Source: Rhizophagus irregularis (Eukaryota; Glomeromycota; Glomeromycetes; Glomerales; Glomeraceae). From it: DNA of 64,000 nucleotides. Made by a program: the position numbers and the translations under genes. The stretch spans positions 2,504,501-2,568,500 of the forward strand of contig NC_089460.1 of assembly GCF_026210795.1 (NCBI RefSeq), in the 5' to 3' direction. Below are positions 36,500 through 48,981 of this stretch, piece by piece (the stretch's first letter is position 1; every line of letters starts with the position of its first letter). A model generated the notes under the pieces. That model saw nothing but the letters and a program-made list of their open reading frames with translations. It was not told the DNA's origin and did no database searches.

Positions 36500-37340
36500 T
36501 CTGAAATATTTATAATAACTAACCCTTTAGAATTGCCTATTGGATGTCATTTTGATATTTGGATAGTTGCAGATAATACTATTAAGAAATATGGAAAGTG
36601 TAAAGAATTTGCTATTAATCAACAGCAAGTTGAATATAGTGAAAATTAAATTGCTAATTTAGGTAAACAACACAGGTCAAAAAGTAAAAAATCAGACATC
36701 AATCAGTCACCAATTGGTCACCAATTAGGTAGCTGATTGGTAACCGATTGGTGACTGATTGGTGACAATTGGCATTTTCGCCAAATACCGTCACCAATCA
36801 GGCAGTTTGCTAACTTTTGATTCAATGATCAGAAAAAAATGAAATATAGCTCATTGGAATCGTCTCAATAAGACGAATCTAATGATAGTAAAATTACATT
36901 TCTAAGATTAATAGTTAATAAAAAATTAAATAAAATATAAATGATATATTTTTATTTTTATATTTTACTTAATTTCTCATCAAGTATTAATTCTAGAAAT
37001 GCAATTTTACTACCATTAGATTCGTCTCGTTGAGATGATTCCAATGAGCTATATTTCATCTTTTTCTGATCACTGGATCAAAAGTTAGCAAACTGCCTGA
37101 TTGATAACAGTATTTGGTGAAAATGCCAATCAGTCACCAATCGGTCACCAATCAGCTACCTGATCGGTAACCGATTGGTGACTGATTGATGCCTGATTTT
37201 TCACTTTTCGACCTGTGCAAGTTGTAAGAAAAAGAATTTATGTATGCAAATATTTTGAAAAGTATAAACCTAATAAAATGAAATTAATTGAATAGCAGCA
37301 TAATAGGATCCTGCTTACTTATAAGATAGATCACTGGAAA
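36500..37340 (+). pseudogene. FAR1-like domain relic split by a MITE
   Basis: The frame before the MITE reads ...LPIGCHFDIWIVADNTIKKY...KEFAINQQQVEYSEN, then a stop at 36647. After the MITE the text resumes as VVRKRIYVCKYFEKYKPNKM and breaks again. The order (FD-W---D--IK-Y---F, then RKR---CKY--KYKP) resembles the FAR1/MULE-type DNA-binding domain that is common in repeated genes of arbuscular mycorrhizal fungi. This is recognition from memory of the pattern, not a search. The reading frame is broken by stops and by the element at 36671-37215, so it is not functional. Confidence 0.45.
36671..37215. mobile_element. 545-bp whole-length palindromic MITE, copy 2
   Basis: Starts ACAGGTCAAAAAGTAAAAAA and ends CACTTTTCGACCTGT. 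Same architecture as copy 1 at 10462-11002, and better preserved: arms of about 260 bp with SGGTGACTGATTGG-type subrepeats and two copies of the 23-bp palindrome block (36857 and 37019). It interrupts the FAR1-like relic. Confidence 0.9.
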
Positions 37341-37826
37341 CTTAAGGTAAAATTTATAATTGAAAATTTTTTAAAATTTTACTATATTTAGATAAATTAT
37401 ATCTAAAAAGATAATGTTACACTAATTGAAATTGTTATAATTTTTTTCTTTTTAGATCAATTAACCAATAGGATCACTGGTAAAATTACTAGTAAATTTG
37501 AAATTTTTTCTAGAAATTTCTATTAGGAGTAAACAAGGTTCTAGCATAATAAAGGTTCAAAGAAAACTGACTGCAAATGGCATATTCATATAACATTTGT
37601 ACATCCTGATCACTACAAATTACTCCTGATAATGCAATATTTGCTATAGCATTCTGAAGATTTAATATTTCTATAATAAAAAAGATTAAACATGCCATTA
37701 TATATGGTCATTGTGATGCATATACTATATGAAATTTTTTGCAACCATTATTTCCTGACCAACTCTTTCTTATTTAAGATTTATCAAATGTAATTCAAAA
37801 AATCAAATATAAATACCAAATTACTA

Positions 37827-37998
37827 CAGTCAACACTTATTATAATGAACCCTAGGTTCTAGACTTCAACTTCACTATAAGACTATAATAAAAATTTTAA
37901 AAGATTTAATTTGTTAATTTATTATAACAAGAGGAAATTTATTATAGTTGTCTGAAAAATTCACTATATCAAGGGTTTGCTATATTAAAGTTTGACTG
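37827..37998. mobile_element. 172-bp pogo-like MITE
   Basis: CAGTCAACACTTATTATAATG at the left and the inverse of CAGTCAAACTTTAATATAGC at the right, flanked by TA at both borders (37825-37826 and 37999-38000). No ORF. Confidence 0.8.
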
Positions 37999-38163
37999 TA
38001 GATCAGATACCTCTTGTTTGTTAAAATTTCTTCTTAAAAAGCAAAAAAAAAATCTTACAATGTTTGTGCAGCCTAAAGATACTACCTGAAACTATTTTTT
38101 GATTTTCAAAACTAAAACTAAAACTAAAACTAAAACTGAAATTTGCTGAAATTCTGAAACTAT

Positions 38164-39618
38164 TCCCTATAAAAAAAATTTTTACTTAAAATATATTTAA
38201 AATATATTTAATTTTCTTTAAAATATACTTATAGGTGTCATCGAAATTAATTACGATGTAATAACCGAAAATACAATAAAATAGAATAAGGATAAATAAT
38301 TAACCGATGAGTAAATAATTAGCCAATAAAATTATATTTATAGTTTAGTTTAGTGTAACGAGATAGTCATATGATAATAGATCTTCAAATTTTATTAGAA
38401 AAGATAGTAAATATGAAAAATATTTTTCTTAAAAATGTATAAATACAAGTGGATTTCGATAGAAAATTCTGCAGTCAATTTTTGGCTCAAATAAAATAAT
38501 ATTAAAATATTAATTATTAAAAAGTTATTCAAATATGAATATGCTCATTGTACGCTTGAGAATTAATTAATATTATATTATTAAGTTCGAGATTTTAAAA
38601 TAATATTTGGTAAGAAAATAATGTTTTGTAATTTTTGTAACTAATTTTTAAACCAAGCATAGATATTATACGAACTCAACACGTCGGTGGCAACATACGA
38701 TATTTTATTTTAATATCTTATGGGCGGCGTGTCACAACGGATTTTACCATGGTTACGGCATGTGCCGCATTGCCGATCGTAAAAACTGTAAAATTTTATT
38801 AAGGCATTAAGTTCGGCCAGAGTTAAATGATCTTTGTAATAATTTCCTTTTTTTGGAAATTTGTGTAACATCACGTGATATAACAACAAAATTCAGCTGG
38901 CATTACCGGCATTACTGGCATTATAAACCTATTTATGGCATTACAGATAATTTACAGATTTCGCCGAATTAATTACGGTATAGCCGAAATGCCAAAATTG
39001 CCGTAATTCATGAATTTTGACGACAAGTATAATTTTCTTATTTTATACTTAAAATATACTGAAAATTGAATTTTCGCAAAATTTGAATTAAATTGTATTT
39101 AATATATACTTAAAATATATTTAATTTACATTTAAATTTTGCCTATTTCAGTATATTTTAAGGATATTTAAAATAAGAATATTTTAAGTACCGTATATCG
39201 CAAGGGCCATAAAGTACTCCCCCTATGCATACACTCCCCTTGAAAAATTTCATAGAATTGTATAGTACCTGGGGGGATATTTTACAATTATCTCGTGATC
39301 TAGTGATCAGATTTGAGCCATCTTTTTTTTTATTTGATAGTTCTCATTGAGCTCTTCAAAATAAAAAAAGATCGTTCAAATTGGACTGGTAAATCGTGAA
39401 ATATTCGCAAAAACGGAATTTTTAGGCTTTGTTTAGTACCCAGGATACAGGGTCAAACCCCCGATTTTTGCAACCGCTATATACGGTATATTATTATATA
39501 CTTAAATTATACTTAAATGATATTTAATTTTTGCCTATTTCAGTATATTTTAAGTATACTAAAATAAAATTTTAAGTTTATTTTAAGTATATTTTAGCAA
39601 AAATATTTTTTATAGGGA
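38164..39618. mobile_element. 1.45-kb element with TCCCTATAAAAAA ends, interrupted
   Basis: TCCCTATAAAAAAAATTTTT at the left pairs with the inverse of AAAAATATTTTTTATAGGGA at the right. Subterminal TACTTAAAATATATTTAA repeats follow on both sides. It is carried inside a degenerate 'CAAAACTCCTGAAACTAGTC' repeat that flanks both ends, and another MITE sits inside it at 39189-39488. About 38690-39020 is less AT-rich, with GGCATTACCGGCATTACTGG repeats. No transposase seen. Confidence 0.65.
39189..39488. mobile_element. 300-bp MITE, CCGTATATMGC ends, nested
   Basis: TACCGTATATCGC at the left and GCTATATACGGTA at the right form an inverted pair including TA borders. It lies in the middle of the TCCCTATAAAAAA element. 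The interior includes AGTACTCCCCC and GGGTCAAACCCCCG stretches, unusually rich in C and G for this window. Confidence 0.7.
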
Positions 39619-39720
39619 TTTCAAAACTCCCGAAATTAGTTCAAAACTTCTGAAACTAGTCCAAAACTCCTGAAACTAATTCAAATTCCAAAACTTCTAA
39701 AACTAGTCCAAAATTTCTAT
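39619..39720. repeat. About 22-bp degenerate tandem repeat
   Basis: Units like CAAAACTCCTGAAACTAGTC occur four to five times. Related AAAACT and CTGAAACT pieces lie at 38105-38163, on the other side of the 1.45-kb element. Confidence 0.65.
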
Positions 39721-40044
39721 ACTTGAAGAAATAAATCAGTTTTTAACATTTTTGCAACCCCTGTGAATTTTATCTTTGGTAAATATTAAAATTACTCTAT
39801 TTTTTAAATGAATCTTGCTAATTTGCTCTTCAGATGAAATCATCCAGATGATTTTACTCATATATAAATTTATTAAAATCAGGTGATTTTACCTATAATA
39901 AATTATGTATAAAATTTTTATTTTGATCTGCATATAAATAAATTTTTACGAACATTTATTGTAAATAGAAAAATCCATAATCACACTACATCATATATAT
40001 GATTTATATGATAATTCTTGATATCACCATTAAAGTTAAAAATA

Positions 40045-41207
40045 CAGATGGTGGCCTAAATGATCTGATCACTTTTCAATGCAAAAAAATTTACATACAT
40101 ATTATATATTAAAGATAAAATTTTAAGCTAAATATAATTATTACATTTTAATTTATTAATTTAAACAAAAATTTAATAATAAATTCTATCTTTATTTGCA
40201 ATAATGGTTCATAAATACTGAGATAGTATGCTATTAATTGATTTTTTATAATATTTTAGAAAAATATTTTTCCATATGATTTCAATGTTCTTCCTAAGTA
40301 CTTTAACATAAAATTTAATAAGATAGTAGTAAGTATAATATTGTATAAGTCTTACAAAACAATATTTTTTATGATTATAGGTTCTATGCAAATGTAATTA
40401 TTATGCAAGTTATTGAAGCTTTGTAAGTTCATATAATTTAAATTTAAAAATCATCCAGTGATTAGATTTTCATGATTTTAAATTTATTATATTTGTCTCA
40501 TTAAGAGGATTAAAATTATAAAAATTTTGCATTTGTAGGATTCAATTTTTGGCATGTAATTACACCTTAAAAGTCTAAATATTAAATTTGGAAATTTTCT
40601 ATAATATCTTTTGTTTTTAATAATTGGATTTTCATAATTGTTGACTCATTAGATTCGCTTTATTGAAACGATTCAGATGGTGGTAAATTTATAATTATCT
40701 GATTGATATTGATTGAATTACAATATTTTTAATTTTATAAATTTTTTGTTGTGTAATTGTAAAAATTTATGCAGTAAATAAATAGTTCCATATTTCCAAA
40801 AAAATTCTGAAATTTCATAAAGGAATTGAAGTAAGGAAATTTATTTATTGCTATTATTAATACAAAATTATATGTTTTTTATATCATGTCTAAGGTTGCT
40901 GGAGAAACTAGAGGGTTTTGGCAAGTTAGCGAAATGCCAAAATAGCAAAACTTTGCCAAAACTATATGAAAGTTATATTAAAAAGTTAGCAAAACTCTGG
41001 AGAAAAGCAAAACCTGACGAAACTTATTATAAATGCTGAAACTGCTAAAACCTTGCCAAAACTATAATAAAACTATAGTAAAATCTTGAAGAAACTAATC
41101 GTAGAATTTTGGAAAGGTTTAGGCAGACAATCTTAATCATGTCAACATATAATGATCTGTGTAATTTTGGCAAAATAAACTGGCCAGATCATTTAGGCCA
41201 CCATCTG
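40045..41207 (-). mobile_element. 1.16-kb Tc1-like non-autonomous element, copy 1
   Basis: CAGATGGTGGCCTAAATGAT at the left and its inverse at the right, flanked by TA on both sides (40043-40044 and 41208-41209). The interior shares sequence in opposite orientation with the element at 57392-58278. It carries two diverged 23-bp palindrome blocks (40491 and 40652). A smaller MITE (40891-41135) lies inside. No transposase motif is visible. Confidence 0.82.
40891..41135. mobile_element. 245-bp AAGGTTGCT MITE, nested copy
   Basis: TAAGGTTGCTGGAGAAACTA at the left and AGGCAGACAATCTTA at the right. The interior matches, inverted, the element at 8077-8322 (GGCAAAACT, GCTGAAACTGCT and CTATAGTAAAATCTT pieces). 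It overlaps a spurious 63-codon ORF. Confidence 0.65.
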
Positions 41208-43265
41208 TAATTGAAATTATATTGAAATTATAATTAACTAAAAATAAAGTTAAATGAGATTAAATGAATTCAGAAATAAAAATATACAAGGTTAGAATAA
41301 AATCAAAGAGAAAATAAATGAATAACTAAAATTGTAATAAAACCAAATCAAACACAAGTAAAAATAAAATTGTATAAAGAAAATAAAAAATCCCAATCAA
41401 AGGAAAAATTGTCCAAAAAGAAATTCAAAAAAAAAATTCAAAGAAAAAATTAAAAAAAATCTGAAGAAGAAAACACTAAAAGAAATCCAAAGAAAACAAA
41501 AAGAAATACAATGAAATTCAAGAAGAAATCCAAAGAAAAAATTCAAGGAAAAATTCAGCTAAAATAGAAGAAATCCAAATGAAAAATGAAACTGATTAGT
41601 TATTGTAAAGAAACTAGACTTCTGAAATTTTAAAAAACTTGAAACTTACCATTTACTACATTTACTAAGATACTGAAGTTGAAAAATCTATAAAAAGAAA
41701 ATGGATAAGTAAAGAATAATAGTAAATAAAAAAGTAAACAAATATTAAATATTATAAAAAAAAAACTTACCTTCAAAAGTCTAAGAACAAAGAAAAAGTG
41801 TTAAAGAGTGTTGTTGAAAGACATTAAAAATGTTAAAAGTTGTCAAAAAATGTTGAAAGATGTTAAAGAACATTAACTAATAAACAAAAAAATAAACAGG
41901 TAATATCACTTATATTAAATAAATTTATTATTATTATAAAATAATAAAAATTAATAAGCGATTTCATCCTAACGATTTCATCTTGAGTGAAAATTAGTTA
42001 TAATCTTTTTAAATATATAAATATATATTGATTTTTTATGAGAAATCAGTTTACTTAATAAATAAAAAGCAAATTTCTTAATAAATTTTATGATAAATCT
42101 AAATTTGCAAATTGCAATTTTGGCAAAAATCAATCAATATTAAACTTACAAAATTTATATAAATAATTGCTAATTTTTTTGTATAAATACAATTTTAATT
42201 GCAAATTAAATATTATAATAAAATAAAATTTTAAATATTTAAAATTTTATAATTTAACTAATTTTTAAAAGTTGTTAATATATAATAGTAAAAGTATTTT
42301 AATAACTATTCAATTTTAATAATTAAAATTATATTTACATTAGCATATCAACACATTGTATATAAACGGATTTTAACTATACAGACAGAGAAAGATATAT
42401 TTGATTTGAAAAAAAGAAAAATTTTGAAACATAATGAACAATAGTCAATAGTATTAAAAAAAACAAAATAATATATAAACCAATTTATTAGAGAGGGAAA
42501 CAGGGTATTTTGAAAGGTATATAATAATACAAAAATATACAAATATAACATAACCTTTTTTTTTTATCTAAAGGGTAGTGAAAGCATACTATACTTAAGT
42601 CTTATAACATAGTGATCCTATATAATTCAATAGCTACTATCAAAGAATATGGGTGAATTTTATAAGATGATAGTAAGGCACAGGAGCAATCTTATGAATA
42701 GGGAACTGGTTTGTTTTAATAAATTAGTTATATAATAGATGCTTTTGTATTCTTACATATAATTAATAAACTTACAAATTGCACTACCTTGGAAAAAAAA
42801 AAAATTGTATTTACAAAAAAAAATTAGAAATTATTTATATAAATTTTAAGTTTAAATTATATAAATTCTAAAAAACAAAAATATATAAAGTTTTTATAAT
42901 ATATAACTTAAGAAAATTTATGTTAATATAAATATAAAAAATCTTTATTTATTAGTAATTATAAGATTTCTAAAAAACATGACACTAACTGATAAGTTAT
43001 TTAATATTATTAATTAGGATCATACTTTTCCAAAACAAAAAAGTTATTAATTTTAGAAAAATTAAATAACTTTTACTTAAATTAGAATTGAAATGGATTA
43101 TATATTACTTATGTCTAAAATTATAATGATTTGTAAGAATTATTCAAATGAGGATAAAATATATATGACACATTATATAAGTAATAAGATTAGCTGGCGT
43201 AACCTCCTTCATAAAAGATTTGATTAGATCGAATTCGCAGATCTTTGTTTTGATTGCAAAGTAAA
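41208..43265. other. AT-rich DNA with purine-rich tandem repeats
   Basis: About 41370-41590 is a degenerate purine-rich array (AAATCCAAAGAAAAAATTCA-like units), and 41800-41885 repeats a TGTTAAAAG/TGTTGAAAG motif. No gene is supported upstream of the isomerase at 43266. Confidence 0.5.
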
Positions 43266-44225
43266 ATGGAAGTCCCAACTCTTTATACATATTATCGTTC
43301 TTCCTGTAGCTGGCGTATTCGTACAACTTTGAATTGGAAAGAAATTGGTTACGAGACAATTCCGATCAACTTACTTGAAGATGAGCAAGTGCGTGATGTT
43401 TTGAAATAAATATATTTTACTCGCTAATAGATGCTTATATATATATATATTTTTGCTTAAAAAGAAAACACTAGAATATACATCTATTAATCCGTTTCAA
43501 GTTGTTCCAGCATTGAAAATCGACGGAGTGGCTTTGACTCAGTCTATTGCTATTCTTGAATACTTGGAAGAAACTAGACCTGAAAAACCTCTCCTACCAA
43601 AAGATCCTATCAAGAGAGCTTTGGTACCAATATATATTATAAAAGATAACATTTTATTTTGACAATACTTATTCGACTTGTTTTTAGGTTAGATCGTTGG
43701 TACAGGCGATTGTAGGTGATGCGCAACCTATCACTAATTTAAGAGTTATAAAATACGTTGAAGAAACACGCAGAGATGAATGGACTAATTATTGGGCGAC
43801 TTTTTCTTTTCAACGTAAAAATTTGGAATTTGAATTTTAAATTATATATATATGTATATATATATTAATTTTTGTATATTTAATCTTTCGTTGTAGGTAT
43901 TGAAGCTCTACTTGCTGCTACAGCAGGAGAATATTGTGTAGGCGATGAGGTCACATTTGCGGATATTTGTCTCATACCTCAGGCATATAATGCTGCTCAT
44001 AGGTAAGGGAATATTTAATATTTTATCAAAAAAAAATCACGATGTAAACAAGGTGAAGTGGTAATCATATTCAACTTGAATAATTTTATTAGGTTTAAAG
44101 TGGATATGTCAAATTTTCCCATCATTCAGCGTATTTACAATAAGTGTTTAGAATTGAATGCATTTAAAATGGCGCATCCGCATAGACAAATTGATTGTCC
44201 AGACGAATTTAAAGAAAATAAGTAA
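43266..44225 (+). CDS. GSTZ1: Maleylacetoacetate isomerase (zeta-class GST)
   Basis: Five exons (43266-43388, 43465-43623, 43688-43814, 43897-44002 and 44093-44225) join to 215 residues, the usual size for the family. The active-site motif RSSCSWR (11-17), with S13 and C14, is intact. The thioredoxin-like part continues through [14 protein letters not shown] and [13 protein letters not shown]. The helical C-terminal domain has [19 protein letters not shown] and the final [22 protein letters not shown]. The enzyme uses glutathione to isomerise maleylacetoacetate to fumarylacetoacetate in tyrosine and phenylalanine breakdown, in the cytosol. No other pathway gene is in the window, so it is not in a cluster like the one known in Aspergillus. 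Confidence 0.94.
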
Positions 44226-46136
44226 AATAATTTATGTTTATTGTAAGAGAATATAATTATTTTTTAAAAATTCTTAATCATTTTATATTAAATATGATAA
44301 GGTGAATTGATTCACGTGAAACAGTGAAAAGGGAGTTTGATCAACAGATATAATTTTCCGAAAATTCTTTAAACATTTTTCTTTTTTTATTCGGATTCAT
44401 TTTTAAAACAAGTGCGAATTCTCCCGAAAATGCATGACGATCTTTTAAGTTAAAGAGGGCAAGAGTTTATTTTAAAAACGTGTATGATTCAAAAGCGTGA
44501 ATGAATAAACAGACATATAACTATAAATATACATATATGAAGGCTGTGTGTTGTTCTTCATATTGTAAACAATAAAAGTAACTGATTTAATTATTCTTTA
44601 ACCTGAATTGACACTTGATGTAAGACTAACAGACATTATAAAAATAAATAAAAAAAACGATTTGTTACACATGGAAATATTCTATGTTATATATTTTTTT
44701 CAGATTCGATTTCTCGAAATTTGAGATCTTATAAGAGGCTCGCTAGGGAAAAAAAAATTTTTTTTTTCCTCGTCTTTGCTTATCTATTAAAATCTCTAAT
44801 TTTCTCATGAAAAGATTTGAATTTAAACGAATTTAATCATAAGATCACACACAATAATGCAAGCTTTAAACGCTTTCCCCAATGAGACAGTAAATCCTTA
44901 TCATTACCGTAAACAATCTGCACTTGGACTACCCTTCTCGATTCTTACTCTATCTCGCTTCGATACGAATGTTATCTATTATCATGTGGCGAAGTGTTTA
45001 TGCTGTTACCCGGTTCCCTATAAGCAGAAAGAATTGTGTTACTTCAAATTCAGTCAGCTGTCAAAAAAAATTCAGGGTGCACAGGTACAGTAATTACGAT
45101 AAATAGAAATTGTATTATATAATTTTATATTATATTATGTGATAAAATAGGTGAACATCTTTTTAGTGGGGTGAGAAAAAAAGAGACAGTCAAACAGACA
45201 GATGCATTTCATCACTTCTTCTCGAGAATTTGTAATAACTTCCTAATTTACCCCATGTATTATGATACCCCACTATCCATTTCATTCTAAAAAAGAAACC
45301 TTTTCACCCCCGCGCACATCTTCACTGATTAATCGTATGTAATATATGTAATATATATGTCATTTGATGATATACTTTTTACGCGTCAATATATCTGATA
45401 TTTACATTATTCCATAATGGATGTTTGTTTATTCGGAAATATTAAGAAAAAAAACAATGTGATATAATAATTAAGTTAGATCTAAAGCGATTGCACCCCA
45501 TAAATAATAAAACCTTATCATTTTTCTTGAACACAAATTGATCACTTGAGTATTTCGAATGCACGTTATCACTTTTTCATCGGATACCTGATATTGCGAT
45601 AAAAATCACGCGGGATATAATACATTTCATAATGCATAGATCAACTATTTGAACAAACATATATTATAACAATATAAATATTATTAATTTCCAAAATTTA
45701 TATTTTAAAATATCGATGGAACAACTATAAATACCCTCTCTCCTTGCTTCATTGTTCTAATTTCCCACACCTTTTTCTTCTTTTTTTCCGTCCATCGAAA
45801 AATTGAAGAAAGTGGTATCATTAAAAGGTGACGCATTAGTATTGAAAAGTAAAAAAGGAGTGTGTCAGCTCTTCCCTTTTTTTCTAAAAAAAGAAGAAAA
45901 AAAAAAAGAAAACGGAACGACAGTCCAACAAGAAGACACACTATATCAACTTTTTTCACTTTTTCATTACATATCACCAATTGTCGCTGTCCTTTAAAGC
46001 GTCTCTTGCCAAAAAAAAGAAAAGGAAAAAAAGAGAACTTAATTTATAAAAATTTCTTATTGTTGACGTGTATTATTCTTTTTTTCTTTTTCTTTTTTTT
46101 TTTTTTTACATTTCCCTCAGATTTATTATTCGCGAA
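44226..46136. other. Intergenic region upstream of Ecl1-like gene
   Basis: No gene is firmly supported. Two overlapping short ORFs at 44857-45106 begin with ATG and end near a possible donor (GTGCACAG/GTACAG), but no downstream exon fits. The last 400 bp are rich in T runs, as expected for the leader of the next gene. Confidence 0.45.
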
Positions 46137-46655
46137 ATGGATCTTGATTGGTGCTTGATTTGTGAACAAAAGACTCTGGTAATTATTAAAATGCAATTAA
46201 TTAATTAAGTGTGATTCTAAAATTTTTTTTTTCTTCTTTTTAACCTTTAGGGTGCTCTTTATTGCGGCGAAGAGTGTAGGTTTAAAGATTATCTTTCGGC
46301 ATACACTTGTCTTACGCCTCCGATGTCACCTACTAGTACTTCTGGTTCCTCGACACCAACTGATAGTGGTAGCAGTACTTCAAGTGTTTCTATAGCTACG
46401 AACAACAGTTTCGTATATCCTTTCTATAGAAAGCCGTCACCATGCTTTCAACGACCTCAACGACCTCCAATTACCAGCACTAACAACGATCATCTTAAAA
46501 ACGATATGAATATTTGTGTTTTACTTCCCGATATAAAAAAATCACAATCTGCATTGAATCAATTGAACCCTGCTTTCAAAAACACAATCGAAATGCCAAA
46601 GGTTTCCAATGCAAATTTGTCCTGTTCCTGGGATACCAGACAATTTCACATTTAA
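46137..46655 (+). CDS. Ecl1-like small zinc-binding protein
   Basis: Exons 46137-46178 and 46251-46655 join in frame (GTAATT...CCTTTAG intron) to 148 residues. The N-terminus MDLDWCLICEQKT, followed by GALYCGEEC, gives a C6-x2-C9 ... C19-x3-C23 zinc site. This is the conserved core of the fungal Ecl1/Ecl2/Ecl3 family, which prolongs chronological lifespan in fission yeast and answers nutrient stress. After the zinc site the protein is Ser/Thr/Pro-rich and disordered, with conserved-looking short motifs near VYPFYRKPSP. The first exon is only 42 nt. Family assignment rests on this short motif, so it is probable rather than certain. Confidence 0.72.
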
Positions 46656-47481
46656 ATAAATTCATATTTTTTTTTCTTTTGTGATGATTTATCCACAATT
46701 TCTTTTGTTTATGGACTTTTTCCTACACCTTTCAATTCCTCGAATCTGATTATTTGTTAAAAAAAAAAATTTCGTTTTTACCTTTATTTTCGATTATTTC
46801 CATTTTTTTTTATTCGACGAATATCTGATTCTTTATATATATTCATCGCCAACAAAAAAAATCTTATTCGCAAAAAAAAAACAAAAAAAAAAACATTATT
46901 ATTTTATAAATATATACATATATAAATTTAAACACCAACAAACAAAACAAATATCTATGATTTCAAAAAAATTTAAAATTTTTATTCTTTTGTACAGATT
47001 GTAAATTTTTTCTTTGTTCATTTTATGTATAATTATTATAATTATTATATAAGTTTATTTCCTCTCTCTTTGTTCTATTCTGATTATATAAGAAAAATTT
47101 TTTTGTATACTTTTTTTCCCTTTTTTTAAAACTCTTGTTTATATATATAAATATGCCCCATTTTTTTTTCTTTATCTAACCAAAAAAAAGCTGAAATTAT
47201 TTTTCTCAACACTAAAAAAAATTTTTTTTTAAAAAAAATAAAATAAATAAATAAAAATAAAAATGGAATTGGGTTTTTTAAAATCGCGTATTTTGATGTT
47301 CTTACTGCTTACTACGCCGCATAATGAAATTTTTGTTATTACATCAAAATTACAACATTACCAAGTAATCTCGTGTAATTACTTAAATTACTTAACTGCA
47401 CGTCTAAATGCACGAATTTTTTTTTTTTGGACTTGGAGGAAAGTTCATTTTTTTTTACGATTCTTTTCTCATATGTAAAAA
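46656..47481. other. T-rich spacer
   Basis: 3' flank of the Ecl1-like gene and 5' flank of the next gene. Homopolymer-rich; no supported feature. Confidence 0.6.
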
Positions 47482-48747
47482 TGGCAAATAGAAACCTTCC
47501 AGAACCTATAAAATTTATTACTGGCACGTATTTTTTATTTTTTGCAAACTTTTTAAAATTATACGATTTAAACTAATTCCGTCTTTTTTTTATATAGATG
47601 TTTTTGTTGGAGCACTTAATATATTAAAACCAATATTTTCAATAATAATAGCACTTTATTTTGCATGGTATTCTTTTACATTCTTATCAAATAACTTTCA
47701 ACAAGAACTTTCCATGATAATATGCAAATTTCCATTATCGTCACATATACCATTATGTCATGCTCCAATACCGGATTTTTCAAGATTAGTTGATAGGCAA
47801 GTAGAAACTTACGAACAGATAATGGATCAACAATTATCATATAATGGTCCATCATCATCGTTAGCACTAGATATTAAAAAAGCTGAATTGGCTACAGCAG
47901 ATTTAAGAACTTTAATTAAATATTCATCATTAGTTACGGCGTCCGAATTAGCTAATAGATTAACATTATTTGTTGATAAAGCAAGAAGCGTCGGTAGAGA
48001 TTTACAAATACTTCAAGCTAGAACAAGAAGTTCTTTAGATAATTTAATTACTTATAATATATTTGCTTTAAAAGCATTAGAAGATGTTAGAGATAAAAAA
48101 ATTAGTGCAAAAGAATTGGCCGGAGCTTATAATCAAATGATGTCTCTTATTGAAAATGATTTAAAAAGGATGATTTTAGTTGGTCAAGATGCTCTTGGAA
48201 GGTAAAAAAAAAGCGTTATAAGATTATATTGGTTTTTTATATGTATGCTTTTTTATTGATTTTCTTTTTTCTAAAAAAAAAAAAATTGAATATTAGCTTA
48301 GCAGATTTAGATGAAATGTTGATTGCAATACATGATTTAGCAACACATGAGTCAGCATATCAGAACAAAGAACTTAATAAATTGTTGGCCGAACTATGGA
48401 CAATTTTTGGGGGCAATAGAGTAAGAAAACAATTATTCGAAGAAAATTTAGAATTATTAAAGAATTTAGATAAACATCGCCGTACGGCAGTATCACAAAT
48501 ACAAACTACTTTATACAGTCTAACTTCTTTTCAATTGGATATGGAAGAATTACGTGAACAAGTTTCTAGGCCAAGTATAATTGAAATGCCAGTTGAAGTT
48601 CATATTGAAAGCATTGGTAAAGGTATTGAAAGGTTAAGAAACAGTAAAGTTGCACTAAAAAGTGGGGGTGATACTAAAATATCCAAGTTAATTGATTCAT
48701 CTAATGAAAATAATGACAATAACGTTGCTAAAGAAATGACTATTTGA
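47482..48747 (+). CDS. Unrecognised membrane-anchored coiled-coil protein
   Basis: Exons 47482-47524, 47598-48201 and 48297-48747 join to 365 residues. The first intron must start with GC (GCACGT) at 47525; using the nearby GT at 47530 shifts the frame into a stop. One strong membrane helix (about residues 19-44, VGALNILKPIFSIIIALYF onward) follows a short N-terminus. The rest is soluble and largely helical, with heptad-like stretches (KAELATADLRTLIKYSSL, LTLFVDKARSVGRDLQILQA, NLELLKNLDKHRRTAVSQIQ), suggesting coiled coils. The tail is Asn/Asp-rich. I do not recognise the family. It resembles other single-pass fungal membrane proteins of unknown function. Convergent with the metacaspase gene, 234 bp apart. 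Confidence 0.8.
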
Positions 48748-48981
48748 ATTATTAGTTGTTAATTCTTTATCTAATTATTTATTCTATTTATCTATTTATT
48801 TATTTTTGTATATATTTATTTTTCTTTAAATAATTATTTATTAATATATAAAATATTACAGCCTTATAATTTTTTCTATTTTCTTTTTTTTCGAAGAACT
48901 CAGATTGTACAATAAATAATCTAACGAAATTATTAAATATACTCGAACATTATTATTTTTTTTTAAAAAAAAAGATATCTA

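Noticed and set aside
44857-45106. Two overlapping ATG-started ORFs upstream of the Ecl1-like gene
   Set aside because: No recognisable motif and no downstream exon. One resembles a mitochondrial presequence (MWRSVYAVTRFPISRKN), but there is no mature protein to follow.
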